From an uncultured Alphaproteobacteria bacterium (lineage in GTDB: Bacteria; Pseudomonadota; Alphaproteobacteria; HIMB59), in the NCBI GenBank assembly GCA_902613845.1, contig CACMIW010000003.1, positions 62,001 through 126,000 of the forward strand: a stretch of 64,000 bases of DNA, written 5' to 3'. Positions 33,259 to 45,539 of this stretch are shown in pieces. A model generated the notes under the pieces. It was not told where the DNA came from. It saw nothing but the letters and a program-made list of their open reading frames with translations, and did not search any database. Every line of letters starts with the position of its first letter. The first letter of the stretch is position 1. A program made the position numbers and the translations under genes.

Positions 33259-34647
33259 ATGAAAAGACACTTAGTTTTATCTCTTTTCAGTATATTTTTT
33301 ATAATCCAAAGTGCATCAGCACAATTTGAGAGAGGTTATGCAGATTTAGTTGATGAACTTCTACCTTCAGTTGTAAGTATTGCTACTAGTCAAACCGTAG
33401 AAAGACAAACTAGGCAATTACCTGAATTACCAGAAGGCCATCCGTTCAATGATATGTTTGATGATTTTTTTGGCAATCAAATGCCAAAACGTGAAAATCT
33501 AACAGGTCTTGGGTCAGGATTTATTATTAGCGATGAAGGTTATGTAGTAACAAATAATCACGTAATTAGTGGAGCAGATCAGATTACTGTAATTTTCAAC
33601 AATGGAATCGATGAAGTTCCTGCAGAACTTGTTGGAACTGACCCAAAAACTGACATAGCTGTTTTAAAAATTGACCCCTCAACTGTTGACATACAAAGTG
33701 TTAATTGGGGAGACTCGGATTTGTCAAGAGTTGGAGATATTGTACTAGCTATTGGTAACCCTCTGGGTTTAGGCGGAACTGTAACTTCAGGAATAATATC
33801 ATCTATAAATAGAGATATAGGTGGTGGCCCTTACGTTGACTTTATACAAACTGATGCACCAATCAATAGAGGTAACTCCGGCGGACCCTTATTTAATTTA
33901 GATGGAGAGGTAATTGGAATTAATTCAATGATTATCTCTCAAACAGGTGGAAGTGTTGGCTTAGGTTTTTCTATTCCCTCTCAAACAGCAAAATTAATTG
34001 TTGAACAAATAATCTCATTTGGTCAGGCAAAAAGAGGAAGACTTGGTGTTCAAATTCAAGATTTAACTGAAGAATTTTCCGAGAGTTTAGGCTATGACTC
34101 AACGGAGGGAGCATTTGTTGCTTCTGTTGAACCAAATAGCCCTGCTGCGTTATCAAACATTCAAGCTGGAGATATAATAATTGAGTTTAACAATCAAAAA
34201 ATAACATCATTTAAAGATTTGCCTAAAGTTGTTGCTGAAACCCCAATAGATAGTGAAGTAATTGTTAAAGTTTGGAGAAACGGAGAAATTATAGATATAA
34301 AGGTAAGGGTAGGTGAATTAGAGGAGGGTCGCAAACTCGCTAAAAATGATGGTGTATATTTAGAAGAGTTAGATATCACTGTTCTTGAGTTGACAATAGA
34401 TGCTATAAATTCTTTAGGGTTAGACTCAAAAACTAAAGGTATTTTGGTCACAGAGGTAGGAGATAATAATGAAAATCTTTTAAAGAATGATGTTATTATT
34501 CAAGTATCCAGTGAAAAAATCACAGATATAAGTTCTTTTGAGAAGATCATATCAAATAGTATTAATTTGAATCGAGATAAATTGTTATTAAGGGTTATTA
34601 GAGATGGTAATGAATTTTGGTTAATAAACCCATTCGTTATTGAATAA
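33259..34647 (+). CDS. degP: Periplasmic serine protease, DegP/HtrA (Do) family
   Basis: The 462-residue protease has a signal peptide ending SASA-Q. The trypsin-like domain has the triad His in TNNHVISGADQI, Asp in DPKTDIAVLKI and Ser in NRGNSGGPLFN, followed by two PDZ domains (GRLGVQIQDLTEEF and a divergent second one near the C-terminus). It degrades and refolds damaged envelope proteins. Its position behind hflKC is the standard membrane quality-control cluster. The last eight bases overlap miaA. Confidence 0.95.
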   Translation: MKRHLVLSLFSIFFIIQSASAQFERGYADLVDELLPSVVSIATSQTVERQTRQLPELPEGHPFNDMFDDFFGNQMPKRENLTGLGSGFIISDEGYVVTNNHVISGADQITVIFNNGIDEVPAELVGTDPKTDIAVLKIDPSTVDIQSVNWGDSDLSRVGDIVLAIGNPLGLGGTVTSGIISSINRDIGGGPYVDFIQTDAPINRGNSGGPLFNLDGEVIGINSMIISQTGGSVGLGFSIPSQTAKLIVEQIISFGQAKRGRLGVQIQDLTEEFSESLGYDSTEGAFVASVEPNSPAALSNIQAGDIIIEFNNQKITSFKDLPKVVAETPIDSEVIVKVWRNGEIIDIKVRVGELEEGRKLAKNDGVYLEELDITVLELTIDAINSLGLDSKTKGILVTEVGDNNENLLKNDVIIQVSSEKITDISSFEKIISNSINLNRDKLLLRVIRDGNEFWLINPFVIE

Positions 34648-35551
34648 ATTTCTTTTTGTTGTAGGTCCCACTTGTTCAGGTAAAAATGATTACGCATATG
34701 GACTATCAAAATTAATAGATATAGAAGTTATTAATGCTGATAGTATACAAGTATATAAACAACTTAAAATTTTATCAAATAGACCCACAGAACAAGAATT
34801 AAAGTTAGTACCTCATCATCTCTATGGACATGTAAATAATAAAGAATATTCAGTCAATCATTGGATAGATGAAGTTAAACAAGTAATTAAAAATATTCAA
34901 AGTAGAAATAAAATACCTGTTTTTGTTGGTGGTACTGGATTTTATATTCAATCACTAATAGAGGGATTATCAGTAATGCCATCAATTAGTTACAAATTTA
35001 AAAAACAAGCAGAAGATTTATTTCTAGACAAAGGCCCAGATCATTGCCTTAATATTTTAGAAAAATATTATAAAGAAAAAATTTTCCCAAAAGATAAACA
35101 AAGATTATTAAGTCGTTTAGCTTTTTGCTTGGAGCATAATGACACAATGGAAAATAATTATGGTAGCAAAGCACCGATCACTCCTAATTCACTTGTTATT
35201 CAAGTTACAAAACCCAAGAAAGATCTTTATGAAAAAGCAGAATTAAGATTTCATCAAATGATAAACAAGGGCGCTTTAGAAGAGGTTAAATCACTTTATG
35301 AAAATAAAAAAATATCAAAAACTCTCTATAAAGCTCATGGTTTACCTGAATTGCTATCTTGTGTTAGAAATAAATTAAGTTTAGATGAGGCTATTTATTT
35401 AGGAATTAAAAATACTAAGAGGTATATTAAAAGACAGTTTACATGGTGGAATAACCAAAAATTTAGCCAACTTAATTTGAGAATAAACTATAAAAAAAGC
35501 TTCCCTAAAGATTCAATTGAAAATATAAGTATATACCTAAATGAACAATGA
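34640..35551 (+). CDS. miaA: tRNA dimethylallyltransferase
   Basis: The 303-residue MiaA adds an isopentenyl group to A37 of tRNAs that read UNN codons. Motifs: P-loop GPTCSGKND near residue 9, INADSIQVYKQLKILSNRPT, FVGGTGFYIQSLIEGL, and the C-terminal TKRYIKRQFTWWN. The residue after the P-loop Lys is Asn rather than the usual Ser/Thr, which is odd for a nucleotide-binding loop. The start is TTG inside the end of degP, and the stop lies inside ilvB (11-nt overlap). Confidence 0.94.
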   Translation: MNKFLFVVGPTCSGKNDYAYGLSKLIDIEVINADSIQVYKQLKILSNRPTEQELKLVPHHLYGHVNNKEYSVNHWIDEVKQVIKNIQSRNKIPVFVGGTGFYIQSLIEGLSVMPSISYKFKKQAEDLFLDKGPDHCLNILEKYYKEKIFPKDKQRLLSRLAFCLEHNDTMENNYGSKAPITPNSLVIQVTKPKKDLYEKAELRFHQMINKGALEEVKSLYENKKISKTLYKAHGLPELLSCVRNKLSLDEAIYLGIKNTKRYIKRQFTWWNNQKFSQLNLRINYKKSFPKDSIENISIYLNEQ

Positions 35552-37313
35552 AAACGAATTCACGGGAGCAGATATTTTACTCAAAGCCCTTAAAGACCAA
35601 GAGGTTGATACAATCTTTGGTTATCCAGGTGGAGCTGTTCTTCCAATTTATGATGCAATATTTGGCCAAAACTTTTTAAAACATGTTCTGGTAAGGCAAG
35701 AGGCTGGTGCAGTCCATGCCGCAGAAGGCTATGCTAGATCAAGTGGGAAAGTAGGTGTATTATTAGTAACATCTGGTCCTGGTGTGACCAATGTCGTTAC
35801 TGGACTAACTGATGCATTGATGGATAGCATTCCGATTGTCTGTATCAGTGGTCAAGTCCCATCACATTTAATTGGAACAGATGCATTTCAGGAATGTGAT
35901 ACAACTGGAATAACAAGACCTTGTACTAAACATAATTATTTAGTAAAGGATGTAAGTAAACTCTCTGAGACTATCCATGAGGCATTTAAAATTGCTAGCT
36001 CCGGTAGACCAGGACCTGTTTTAATTGATATTCCTAAAGATGTCCAGTTTGCAAAGTCAAAATACATATCAAAGAAAGACATCAGTTTTAGAGAGCACAG
36101 AATTAAAGCTGGTTCCAAAAACGTAGATAAGAATTTTGTCAAAGAACTACTAAGTCATATTAAAAAATCCGAGAGACCTATATTTTATGTTGGTGGTGGT
36201 TGTTTAAACTCAGGTCATCAAGCTAGCCAAGAGCTTATTAAACTTGTGAACAAAACTAATATTCCAATTACAACGACCCTTCATGGATTGGGATGCTTTC
36301 CAGGTGAAGATAAAAGTTCACTTGGGATGTTAGGTATGCATGGAAATTACGAAGCTAACTTGGCTATGAACAAATGTGATTTGATGATTAATGTTGGAGC
36401 AAGATTTGATGACCGAGTTACAGGTAGATTAGATGCTTTTTCTCCGGACTCTATAAAATTCCATATAGATATTGATCAAAGTTCAATCAATAAAAACGTT
36501 AAAGTCAATTTTCACACTAATACTGATATTACTCTAACACTTAAAGAAATTAACTCATTTATAGACTCCAATAACATTGATTTCGGCGATAAAGATTATA
36601 GTAATTGGTGGGGTCAAATTAATGAATGGAGAAAAAAAGAATGTCTCCACTACGAACAAGGCGATGAAGTGATCAAACCACAACATGCTATATCTAGACT
36701 TTATGAATTAACAAAACAAAAAGACACTTTTGTCACTACAGAAGTTGGTCAGCATCAAATGTGGGCAGCTCAATATTATAAGTTTTCAAAACCAAACAGA
36801 TGGATTACATCAGGTGGTTTAGGCACAATGGGCTTCGGTATGCCAGCAGCAGTCGGCGCACAAATGGCAAATCCAGACTCACTGGTTATAGATATAGCTG
36901 GTGAGGCATCTTTTCTTATGAACATTCAAGAAATAGCTACGGCTGTTCAATATAAGTTACCTATCAAAATTTTTATCTTAAATAATGAATATATGGGAAT
37001 GGTTAGACAGTGGCAGGAACTATTACATGGTAGTAGATATTCAGAGAGTTACGTGGATGCCCTTCCTGATTTTAAAAAATTAGCAGAGAGTTTCAATGCT
37101 GTTGGAGTTAGGGCAAAAAATATTGCTGAATTAGATGATACAATTAATGAAATGATTTCAATTGACAGGCCAGTTATAGCCGATATTTGGGTAGATAAAA
37201 AAGAAAATTGTTTTCCTATGATACCAAGTGGAGCTGCACACCACGAAATGTTACTATCTAAATACGATAAAGAAAATCCTGAAAATCAGGAAAAAGGAAA
37301 AGTACTAGTTTAA
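35541..37313 (+). CDS. ilvB: Acetolactate synthase, large catalytic subunit
   Basis: The 590-residue thiamine-diphosphate enzyme performs the first common step of branched-chain amino acid synthesis. Visible are FGYPGGAVLPIYDAI with the catalytic Glu in VRQEAGAVHAAEGYARSSG, the FAD-domain segment INVGARFDDRVTGRLDAF, and the cofactor motif AGEASFLMN...FILNNEYMGMVRQWQ. It is biosynthetic rather than catabolic because of the FAD domain and the adjacent ilvN. It overlaps miaA by 11 nt; ilvN follows after 13 nt. Confidence 0.96.
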   Translation: MNNENEFTGADILLKALKDQEVDTIFGYPGGAVLPIYDAIFGQNFLKHVLVRQEAGAVHAAEGYARSSGKVGVLLVTSGPGVTNVVTGLTDALMDSIPIVCISGQVPSHLIGTDAFQECDTTGITRPCTKHNYLVKDVSKLSETIHEAFKIASSGRPGPVLIDIPKDVQFAKSKYISKKDISFREHRIKAGSKNVDKNFVKELLSHIKKSERPIFYVGGGCLNSGHQASQELIKLVNKTNIPITTTLHGLGCFPGEDKSSLGMLGMHGNYEANLAMNKCDLMINVGARFDDRVTGRLDAFSPDSIKFHIDIDQSSINKNVKVNFHTNTDITLTLKEINSFIDSNNIDFGDKDYSNWWGQINEWRKKECLHYEQGDEVIKPQHAISRLYELTKQKDTFVTTEVGQHQMWAAQYYKFSKPNRWITSGGLGTMGFGMPAAVGAQMANPDSLVIDIAGEASFLMNIQEIATAVQYKLPIKIFILNNEYMGMVRQWQELLHGSRYSESYVDALPDFKKLAESFNAVGVRAKNIAELDDTINEMISIDRPVIADIWVDKKENCFPMIPSGAAHHEMLLSKYDKENPENQEKGKVLV

Positions 37314-37326
37314 TAATTTTTTCACA

Positions 37327-37863
37327 ATGTCTTCTACTTCAGTTTATCCAACTCCTATAAATGCTTTTAAACAGTCAAAGAGGAGCGTTCTTTCCGTTAT
37401 TGTTGATAACGAACCCGGTATTCTTGCACGTATAGTAGGTTTATTTTCAGGAAGAGGTTATAATATTGAAGCATTAAACGTAACAGTTGTTGACGTTAAA
37501 AAAAATCTTTCCCGAATTACTATAGAAACTTTAGGAGAGGAAAAAGTAATTAGTCAAATTATTGCACAACTAGAAAAACTTGTTCCTGTTCATAGCGCCA
37601 CTAATTTAGCAAACTTAAGTGAGTCTTATGAGGCAGAAATTTGCCTAGTTAAGATCGAATTTGAAAATGAGGAACAAGATCAAAAGATACTCAATTTTGC
37701 TGATATTTATCGTTCAAGAACTGTTCAAAAAAGACAAAATATTGTTGTTTATGAAATATCAGGAACTAGCGAGCGAATAAATAAATTTTTAGATGACTTA
37801 GACACAATCGGTGGTATAAAAGTCGAATTAGTTCGAAGCGGGCCTATAGGGCTCGGAATATAA
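37327..37863 (+). CDS. ilvN: Acetolactate synthase, small regulatory subunit
   Basis: The 178-residue ACT-domain protein has the N-terminal [33 protein letters not shown] that binds valine, and the C-terminal ALS_ss_C part ([22 protein letters not shown] and [18 protein letters not shown]). It activates IlvB and gives feedback control by branched-chain amino acids. It lies between ilvB and ilvC with gaps of 13 and 17 nt. Confidence 0.96.
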   Translation: MSSTSVYPTPINAFKQSKRSVLSVIVDNEPGILARIVGLFSGRGYNIEALNVTVVDVKKNLSRITIETLGEEKVISQIIAQLEKLVPVHSATNLANLSESYEAEICLVKIEFENEEQDQKILNFADIYRSRTVQKRQNIVVYEISGTSERINKFLDDLDTIGGIKVELVRSGPIGLGI

Positions 37864-37880
37864 CGTTTTTAGGGGGTAAT

Positions 37881-38897
37881 ATGAAGGTTTATTACGAACA
37901 AGATGCTGATTTTGACATAATAAAAGACAAAAAAATTGTAATAATAGGATTTGGATCGCAAGGTCATGCTCATGCATTAAATCTAAAAGACTCTGGGGCT
38001 TCTAATGTAGTTGTTGGATTAAGAGAAGGTTCTTCATCAATTGAAAAAGCAAAAAATGTGGGCTTAAAAACACAAACACCTGCAGACGCAGTAAAGGACG
38101 CAGATATTGTAATGTTCTTAGCTCCTGATGAAAATCAACAAGAAATTTATCAAACCCAAATCCACGACAATATAAAGAACGGCGCTGCTTTAGCTTTTGC
38201 TCATGGTTTAAATATTCATTTTCAACTCATAACAGCGAGAGATGATTTAGATGTTTTTATGGTTGCTCCAAAAGGCCCAGGCCATACAGTAAGAGGAGAG
38301 TATCTTAAAGGTGGTGGGGTACCATGTTTACTCGCAGTAGACAAAAATGTAAGTGGTAATGCAAAAGAAATTGGTCTTGCGTATGCCTCTGCTTTGGGTG
38401 GAGGTAAATCAGGTATAATTGAAACTACATTTAAAGAGGAATGCGAGACAGATTTATTTGGTGAGCAAACAGTTCTTTGTGGAGGGTTAATGTCTCTTGT
38501 AAGAAATGGTTTTGAAACTCTTGTTGAGGCTGGTTATGCACCTGAAATGGCCTATTTCGAATGTTTACATGAAGTAAAATTAATTGTTGATTTAATGTAT
38601 GAAGGTGGCATGGCTAATATGAGGTATTCAATATCTAATACAGCTGAATATGGTGATTACACCAGAGGTCCAAGAGTGGTTCCTAACGAAGCTACTAAAG
38701 CTGAAATGAAAAAAGTTCTAAGTGAAATACAAGATGGTACTTTCACAAAAGAATGGATGGCTGAACATAAGTCAGGGCAAATTAAGTTTAAACAAATGAG
38801 AGACCAAGGTGCAAAGCACCAAATCGAAGAGGTAGGAGCTAAATTAAGGTCTATGATGCCATGGATTGCATCGAATAAACTTGTAAAGGATATTTAG
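37881..38897 (+). CDS. ilvC: Ketol-acid reductoisomerase, class I
   Basis: The 338-residue short-form (class I) KARI has [19 protein letters not shown] as its NAD(P)H-binding loop near residue 25, the [15 protein letters not shown] segment, and the metal-binding [14 protein letters not shown] and [16 protein letters not shown]. It converts acetolactate to dihydroxyisovalerate. An AGGGGG site precedes the ATG. It belongs to the ilvBNC-leuA block. Confidence 0.97.
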   Translation: MKVYYEQDADFDIIKDKKIVIIGFGSQGHAHALNLKDSGASNVVVGLREGSSSIEKAKNVGLKTQTPADAVKDADIVMFLAPDENQQEIYQTQIHDNIKNGAALAFAHGLNIHFQLITARDDLDVFMVAPKGPGHTVRGEYLKGGGVPCLLAVDKNVSGNAKEIGLAYASALGGGKSGIIETTFKEECETDLFGEQTVLCGGLMSLVRNGFETLVEAGYAPEMAYFECLHEVKLIVDLMYEGGMANMRYSISNTAEYGDYTRGPRVVPNEATKAEMKKVLSEIQDGTFTKEWMAEHKSGQIKFKQMRDQGAKHQIEEVGAKLRSMMPWIASNKLVKDI

Positions 38898-38899
38898 TA

Positions 38900-40468
38900 T
38901 TGCCGGATAAAGTTTTAATATTTGATACTACGCTTAGAGACGGAGAGCAGTCTCCTGGAGCTTCGATGAATCAAGAAGAAAAACTCTCTATTGCTAGACT
39001 ATTAGAGGAGTTAAAGGTTGACATAATTGAGGCAGGTTTTCCCATAGCATCAAAAGGCGACTTTAACTCAGTACAAGCAATTGCAAGTGAAATTAAGGAC
39101 TGCCAGATAGCTGGATTAGCTAGGGCAAAACATGAGGATATAGAAACAGCTTGGAATGCTGTAAGAAAAGCGAAAAATCCAAGAATTCACACTTTTATTG
39201 CCACAAGTCCAATTCATATGAAGTTCAAACTCAAGTTAACTGAAGAGGAGGTCTTAGAAAAAATTAAAGATAGCGTATCATTTGCGAGAAATTTATGTCC
39301 TAATATTGAGTGGAGTTGTGAAGATGGTGGGAGATCCTCAATTGATTTTCTATACAAATGCATAGAGTTAGCTATCCAAAGCGGGGCATCTACAATAAAT
39401 ATTCCTGACACAGTCGGCTATACCTTACCATTTGAATTTGGAGAGATTATAAAAAAAGTTAAAAATAATGTTCCTAATATTGATAAAGCAATAATTTCTG
39501 TTCATTGTCATAATGATTTGGGGTTAGCCGTTGCAAATTCTTTAAATGCAGTTGAAAATGGTGCGAGACAAATTGAATGTACAATAAATGGATTAGGAGA
39601 AAGAGCGGGTAATGCCGCACTAGAGGAAGTAGTAATGGCTATGAAAGTTAGATCAGATCGTTTAAAAGTCCAATCTGATGTCAATACGAGTGCCATTTCA
39701 AAAACATCAAAACTTGTATCATCAATTACAGGCTTTCCTGTTCAGCCTAATAAAGCAATTGTTGGCGCTAATGCCTTTGCTCATGAGTCAGGAATTCACC
39801 AAGATGGAGTCTTAAAAAATGTTCAAACTTATGAAATTATGTCACCGGAAACGATTGGTTTAAAGAAATCAAGTTTAGTGCTTGGTAAACATTCCGGAAA
39901 GCATGCGTTCAAAGAAAAATTAAAAATTTTAGGATATGAGGTAGGAGATAATTATATCAACGAAATTTTCGAAAAATTCAAACTTTTAGCTGATAAGAAG
40001 AAAGATGTTTATGATGAGGATATTATAGCTCTGGTAGATGATACCCATTTTAACAAATCAAATACCTTAAAACTTAAAAATTTAAGTATTATGTCAGGCA
40101 CTAACTCTAAACATGTTGCCTCTCTAGAGTTAAACTTCAAGGAGGAACAGAAAGAGGTAAGTGGCTCTGGTAATGGACCAATTGATGCTGTATTTAATTG
40201 TATTTCAAAAGTAGTTGGTTTTTCTCCAAAATTAGTTTTGTATCACATAAATGCAATTACTCCTGACTCTGATGCTCAAGGAGAAGTGACTGTAAAACTT
40301 GAGTATTTCAATAAAGAATTCATTGGTAAGGCATCTGATATAGACATTATAGTTGCCTCTGCAAAATCTTATATCAATGCATGTAATAAAATATTAAACT
40401 TTGAAAAAAACTCTAATATGCAAGAGGGAGTTTCTGAGATTAGTATCTCAAATATTAAGGGAATATAA
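38900..40468 (+). CDS. leuA: 2-isopropylmalate synthase
   Basis: The 522-residue protein has the catalytic TIM barrel starting IFDTTLRDGEQSPGASM, HCHNDLGLAVANSLNAVENGARQIECTINGLGERAGNAALEEV, and HQDGVLKN. The C-terminal LeuA dimer/regulatory domain reads NGPIDAVFNCISKVVGF. It commits 2-ketoisovalerate to leucine synthesis and is normally leucine-inhibited. The start is TTG 38900, with AAGGA nine bases upstream. The stop directly abuts the mreB start, tying amino acid synthesis to cell shape genes. Confidence 0.96.
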   Translation: MPDKVLIFDTTLRDGEQSPGASMNQEEKLSIARLLEELKVDIIEAGFPIASKGDFNSVQAIASEIKDCQIAGLARAKHEDIETAWNAVRKAKNPRIHTFIATSPIHMKFKLKLTEEEVLEKIKDSVSFARNLCPNIEWSCEDGGRSSIDFLYKCIELAIQSGASTINIPDTVGYTLPFEFGEIIKKVKNNVPNIDKAIISVHCHNDLGLAVANSLNAVENGARQIECTINGLGERAGNAALEEVVMAMKVRSDRLKVQSDVNTSAISKTSKLVSSITGFPVQPNKAIVGANAFAHESGIHQDGVLKNVQTYEIMSPETIGLKKSSLVLGKHSGKHAFKEKLKILGYEVGDNYINEIFEKFKLLADKKKDVYDEDIIALVDDTHFNKSNTLKLKNLSIMSGTNSKHVASLELNFKEEQKEVSGSGNGPIDAVFNCISKVVGFSPKLVLYHINAITPDSDAQGEVTVKLEYFNKEFIGKASDIDIIVASAKSYINACNKILNFEKNSNMQEGVSEISISNIKGI

Positions 40469-42255
<1,787 letters not shown>

Positions 42256-42263
<8 letters not shown>

Positions 42264-42684
42264 ATTAATTTTTGTATTAATTTTATTTTTAATTTACGGA
42301 AATTTTAGTTTTGTTATTAATGATATTGTTGTTTTTTCATTAATAAATATAGCTTTTTATACAGTTCTTAAGGAAAAAAATATTAAAATTATTGATATCT
42401 TTATATTTATCATATCGACTTTTTTTGTTGAGGTTTTTGTAGGATTACCGATATTAATCGTCATTGTAATTTTATTTATACCTCTTCTTTTAATAAGTAA
42501 TTTTATTAATAATTATAATTTTGCATTATTTATTAAATCATCAATTATTTTTTTACTAAGTTTTATTGCTTTCTGTATATTTGATCAAACATTATTATAC
42601 AGATTGTTCAATTTGCAGTATTTTATAACTATATTCATTTTAATTTTAATATTTTTAGGACTCTCAAAATATGGAAAAGAATAA
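42256..42684 (+). CDS. mreD: Rod shape-determining protein MreD (probable)
   Basis: The 142-residue, extremely hydrophobic protein has about five membrane helices. Its sequence is not strongly conserved, but it lies in the expected place between mreC and the PBP2 gene and overlaps both (8 and 14 nt). The segment FVEVFVGLPILIVIVILF fits MreD, which is required for the elongasome. The call is mainly from position, size and topology. Confidence 0.85.
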
Positions 42685-44443
42685 GACAAGTGAAGATAGT
42701 ATAAAAATATTAAATAGAAGATCATTTATAATAATTATATTTGGGGCTATTTTATCTTTACTTGTTTCTTTAAGATTATTTTCGTTACAGGTTATTAATT
42801 TTAATTTTTATAAAAAAAAATCAGTTGAAAATAAACTATCTATAAAACTAACTCCTCCTTTAAGGGGGGATATTTATGACTCTAAAAAAAATTTACTAGC
42901 AGGAAGCTCCTCATTATATGAATTTGTAGTCTTTAAAAACTTAAGCAAAGATCATCTTTATGAGATTAAAACACTTGATAGTCTTATTAAACTTAAGTTG
43001 AATCTTGGCGAAATATCAAAAAAATTAAAAAAATATAATGAATATAGTGGATTTAGTCTAAGCAGAGCTTCATGGGAACAGATTGTAGAATTTGAAAAAA
43101 ACAAATTTTTATTTAATTCTATAAAAATTATTGAGTCTAAAAAAAGATATTATCCATATCAAAATTTTTCACAAATAATTGGCTATATGGGTCAACCAAC
43201 TCAATCTTCTGAACTTTACTCTAAAGGTGTATTTCATTTAGAAAGAAGTTATGAAAAACATTTAAGGGGTACACCAGGTAAAATATTTAGTGAAGTAAAC
43301 GCTAAAGGTAAAACTATTAGAGAAATTTCTATTGAAAAATCTATTAAAGGCAATGATTTAGACTTAACATTAGATTTAACTCTTCAAAATTACGCCCAAT
43401 CTCAACTTCCGTTAGATAAAAAAGGATCAATTGTTGTTATCAGTGTTTCAGATGGATCGATCTTGTCAATGAACTCAAATCCTACTTTTGATGCACAAAT
43501 CTTTGAGGATAGAGAAAATACTAAAATTAAAGATTTACTTAACGATGATCAGAAACCACTTTTTAATCGAGCTTTCTCTGGCTTTTATCCTCCAGGTTCT
43601 GTGTTTAAACCAATTTCTGCTTTAGTTGGTCTTCAAAAAAATTTAATTGACTCTAAAAATGAAGTTTTTTGCAAAGGGCACTCCTCACTTGGTGATAGAA
43701 ATTATTATTGTTGGAAAAAAGAAGGACATGGAAAGGTTAATCTTAAAAAAGCTATTAAAGAGTCTTGTGATGTATATTTTTATGAATTAGCAAAAAAAAT
43801 AAATATTGATGATATTGCAAGCTTATCAAGCAATTTAGGCTTAAATAAAGAGTACGATATTGGTCTATCAAACATAGGAAAAGGACTTGTTCCTAGTAAA
43901 AAATGGAAAAAAGCGTTTTTAGACGAAAGTTGGTATCAAGGGGAGACATTAATTACATGTATCGGACAAGGGTACAACCAAACATCCCCATTACAGCTTG
44001 CAACACTTTATTCTGCTATCTTAAATGGAGGAAAATATCCAATACCTAAACTTGATAAAAATACTCCTACAAGATTTACAGGTAAATTACTAAACAATGA
44101 ACATAAAAAAATTATAGTTAATTCTTTAAATGCTGTTGTTCAAGAGCCTAGAGGAACAGCATATAAACTAAGTATTGCTAATCCAGAATTTGTCAAAATA
44201 GGTGGTAAAACCGGAACTTCTCAAGTAATAAGAATTAAAGAAAGTGAGAGAGAGGATGATATTTATAAATCAAAGGAAATTGAAGAGAGATTTAAAGACC
44301 ACTCAGTATTTGTGGGCTACGCCCCTTATGATAAGCCAAAATATATAGCTTCTGTGATTATAGAGAATGGTGGATCTGGATCAGTGGTAGCCGCACCAAT
44401 TGCTCATAAGGTCTTAAATTTTGCAGACAAAAATAATGTTTAA
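42671..44443 (+). CDS. mrdA: Penicillin-binding protein 2 (peptidoglycan transpeptidase)
   Basis: The 590-residue class B PBP has one N-terminal membrane helix (SFIIIIFGAILSLLVSLRLF) and a dimerisation domain with LTPPLRGDIYDSKKNLLA. The transpeptidase domain has the catalytic Ser in YPPGSVFKP near residue 313, SCD in KESCDVYFYELA, and KTGTSQV near residue 513. It cross-links peptidoglycan during elongation together with RodA, whose gene follows. The N-terminus overlaps mreD. Confidence 0.95.
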   Translation: MEKNKTSEDSIKILNRRSFIIIIFGAILSLLVSLRLFSLQVINFNFYKKKSVENKLSIKLTPPLRGDIYDSKKNLLAGSSSLYEFVVFKNLSKDHLYEIKTLDSLIKLKLNLGEISKKLKKYNEYSGFSLSRASWEQIVEFEKNKFLFNSIKIIESKKRYYPYQNFSQIIGYMGQPTQSSELYSKGVFHLERSYEKHLRGTPGKIFSEVNAKGKTIREISIEKSIKGNDLDLTLDLTLQNYAQSQLPLDKKGSIVVISVSDGSILSMNSNPTFDAQIFEDRENTKIKDLLNDDQKPLFNRAFSGFYPPGSVFKPISALVGLQKNLIDSKNEVFCKGHSSLGDRNYYCWKKEGHGKVNLKKAIKESCDVYFYELAKKINIDDIASLSSNLGLNKEYDIGLSNIGKGLVPSKKWKKAFLDESWYQGETLITCIGQGYNQTSPLQLATLYSAILNGGKYPIPKLDKNTPTRFTGKLLNNEHKKIIVNSLNAVVQEPRGTAYKLSIANPEFVKIGGKTGTSQVIRIKESEREDDIYKSKEIEERFKDHSVFVGYAPYDKPKYIASVIIENGGSGSVVAAPIAHKVLNFADKNNV

Positions 44444-45539
44444 AGAATTTAAAAGTATATATAATTTAAATTGGATTTACGTTTTTATCCTTTTGATAAT
44501 TTTTTGGATTGGAGAAATTAATCTTTACTCAGCTGCTGGTGGTTCTCTTGATCCATGGGCATCAAATCAGTTAACAAGATTTTTATTTTTTCTACCTTTG
44601 TTTTTTTTAGTAATAATGTTGGAGCCAAAGTTTATTTTTAATTTTGCAGAGATTTTTTTAATTTTAGTTTTGATTGGGCTGATAGCAACACTAATTTTTG
44701 GATATACAGGGATGGGGGCAACAAGATGGATAAGAATTGCTGGATTTAATTTACAAGTATCAGAATTTACAAAAATAGCCTTAGTTATATCCATGGCTAA
44801 ATACTTTCACAAACTAAATGCAGAAAAAACCATAGGCCTTTTTAAATCAATACTACCTCTTGTTGTATCAATTATATTTTTCATCTTAGTTGCTATTCAA
44901 CCAGATTTAGGAACTGCTGTAATTATACTAGCCTTAGGTCTGGTTGTTATTTTTTATGCAGGTATTAAACTAATTTATCCTTTATTATCATTAGGCGTTA
45001 TTTTGTCTATAAGTCCAATTTTATGGACATTTTTAAAGCCTTACCAACAAAATAGAATACAAATTTTTCTAAACCCTGACTTGGACCCACTTGGAAAAGG
45101 ATATCATATTATTCAATCCAAGATTGCAATAGGTTCTGGTGGGCTGCAAGGCAATGGTTTTCTTGAGGGCTCCCAAAGTAGCTTAGATTTTCTTCCAGAA
45201 AAAGAGACAGATTTTGTATTTGCAATTTTTTCTGAACAGTTTGGTTTTATAGGATCTATATTATTAATTTCACTTTTCTTTATAATGTTTTTAATTCCTG
45301 TTTTAAAAACATACAAATTGACACAAGTTTTCAGTAAAATAATCTTATTTGTATTATCATTTAAAATCTTTTTTGAATTTCTTATAAATATATCTATGAC
45401 TATTGGTATTTTACCAGTAGTCGGAGTTGCATTGCCTTTCATGTCTTATGGGGGAAGTTCTTTGTTGAGTAATTTAATTATTTGTGCATTATTATTGAAC
45501 TTCATGTCTATCAATGAAAATAAGAGAATGTTTTCATGA
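44436..45539 (+). CDS. rodA: Rod shape protein RodA (SEDS glycosyltransferase)
   Basis: This is a polytopic SEDS protein of about 367 residues with roughly ten helices. Conserved features are GATRWIRIAGFNLQVSEFTKIALV, FLVAIQPDLGTAVIILALG, GKGYHIIQSKIAIGSGGLQGNGFLEGSQSSLDFLPEKETDFVFAIFSE and GVALPFMSYGGSS. It polymerises lipid II for side-wall growth with PBP2. I chose ATG 44436 over the upstream TTG 44421. It overlaps mrdA by eight bases and the next gene by four. Confidence 0.94.
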   Translation: MFKEFKSIYNLNWIYVFILLIIFWIGEINLYSAAGGSLDPWASNQLTRFLFFLPLFFLVIMLEPKFIFNFAEIFLILVLIGLIATLIFGYTGMGATRWIRIAGFNLQVSEFTKIALVISMAKYFHKLNAEKTIGLFKSILPLVVSIIFFILVAIQPDLGTAVIILALGLVVIFYAGIKLIYPLLSLGVILSISPILWTFLKPYQQNRIQIFLNPDLDPLGKGYHIIQSKIAIGSGGLQGNGFLEGSQSSLDFLPEKETDFVFAIFSEQFGFIGSILLISLFFIMFLIPVLKTYKLTQVFSKIILFVLSFKIFFEFLINISMTIGILPVVGVALPFMSYGGSSLLSNLIICALLLNFMSINENKRMFS

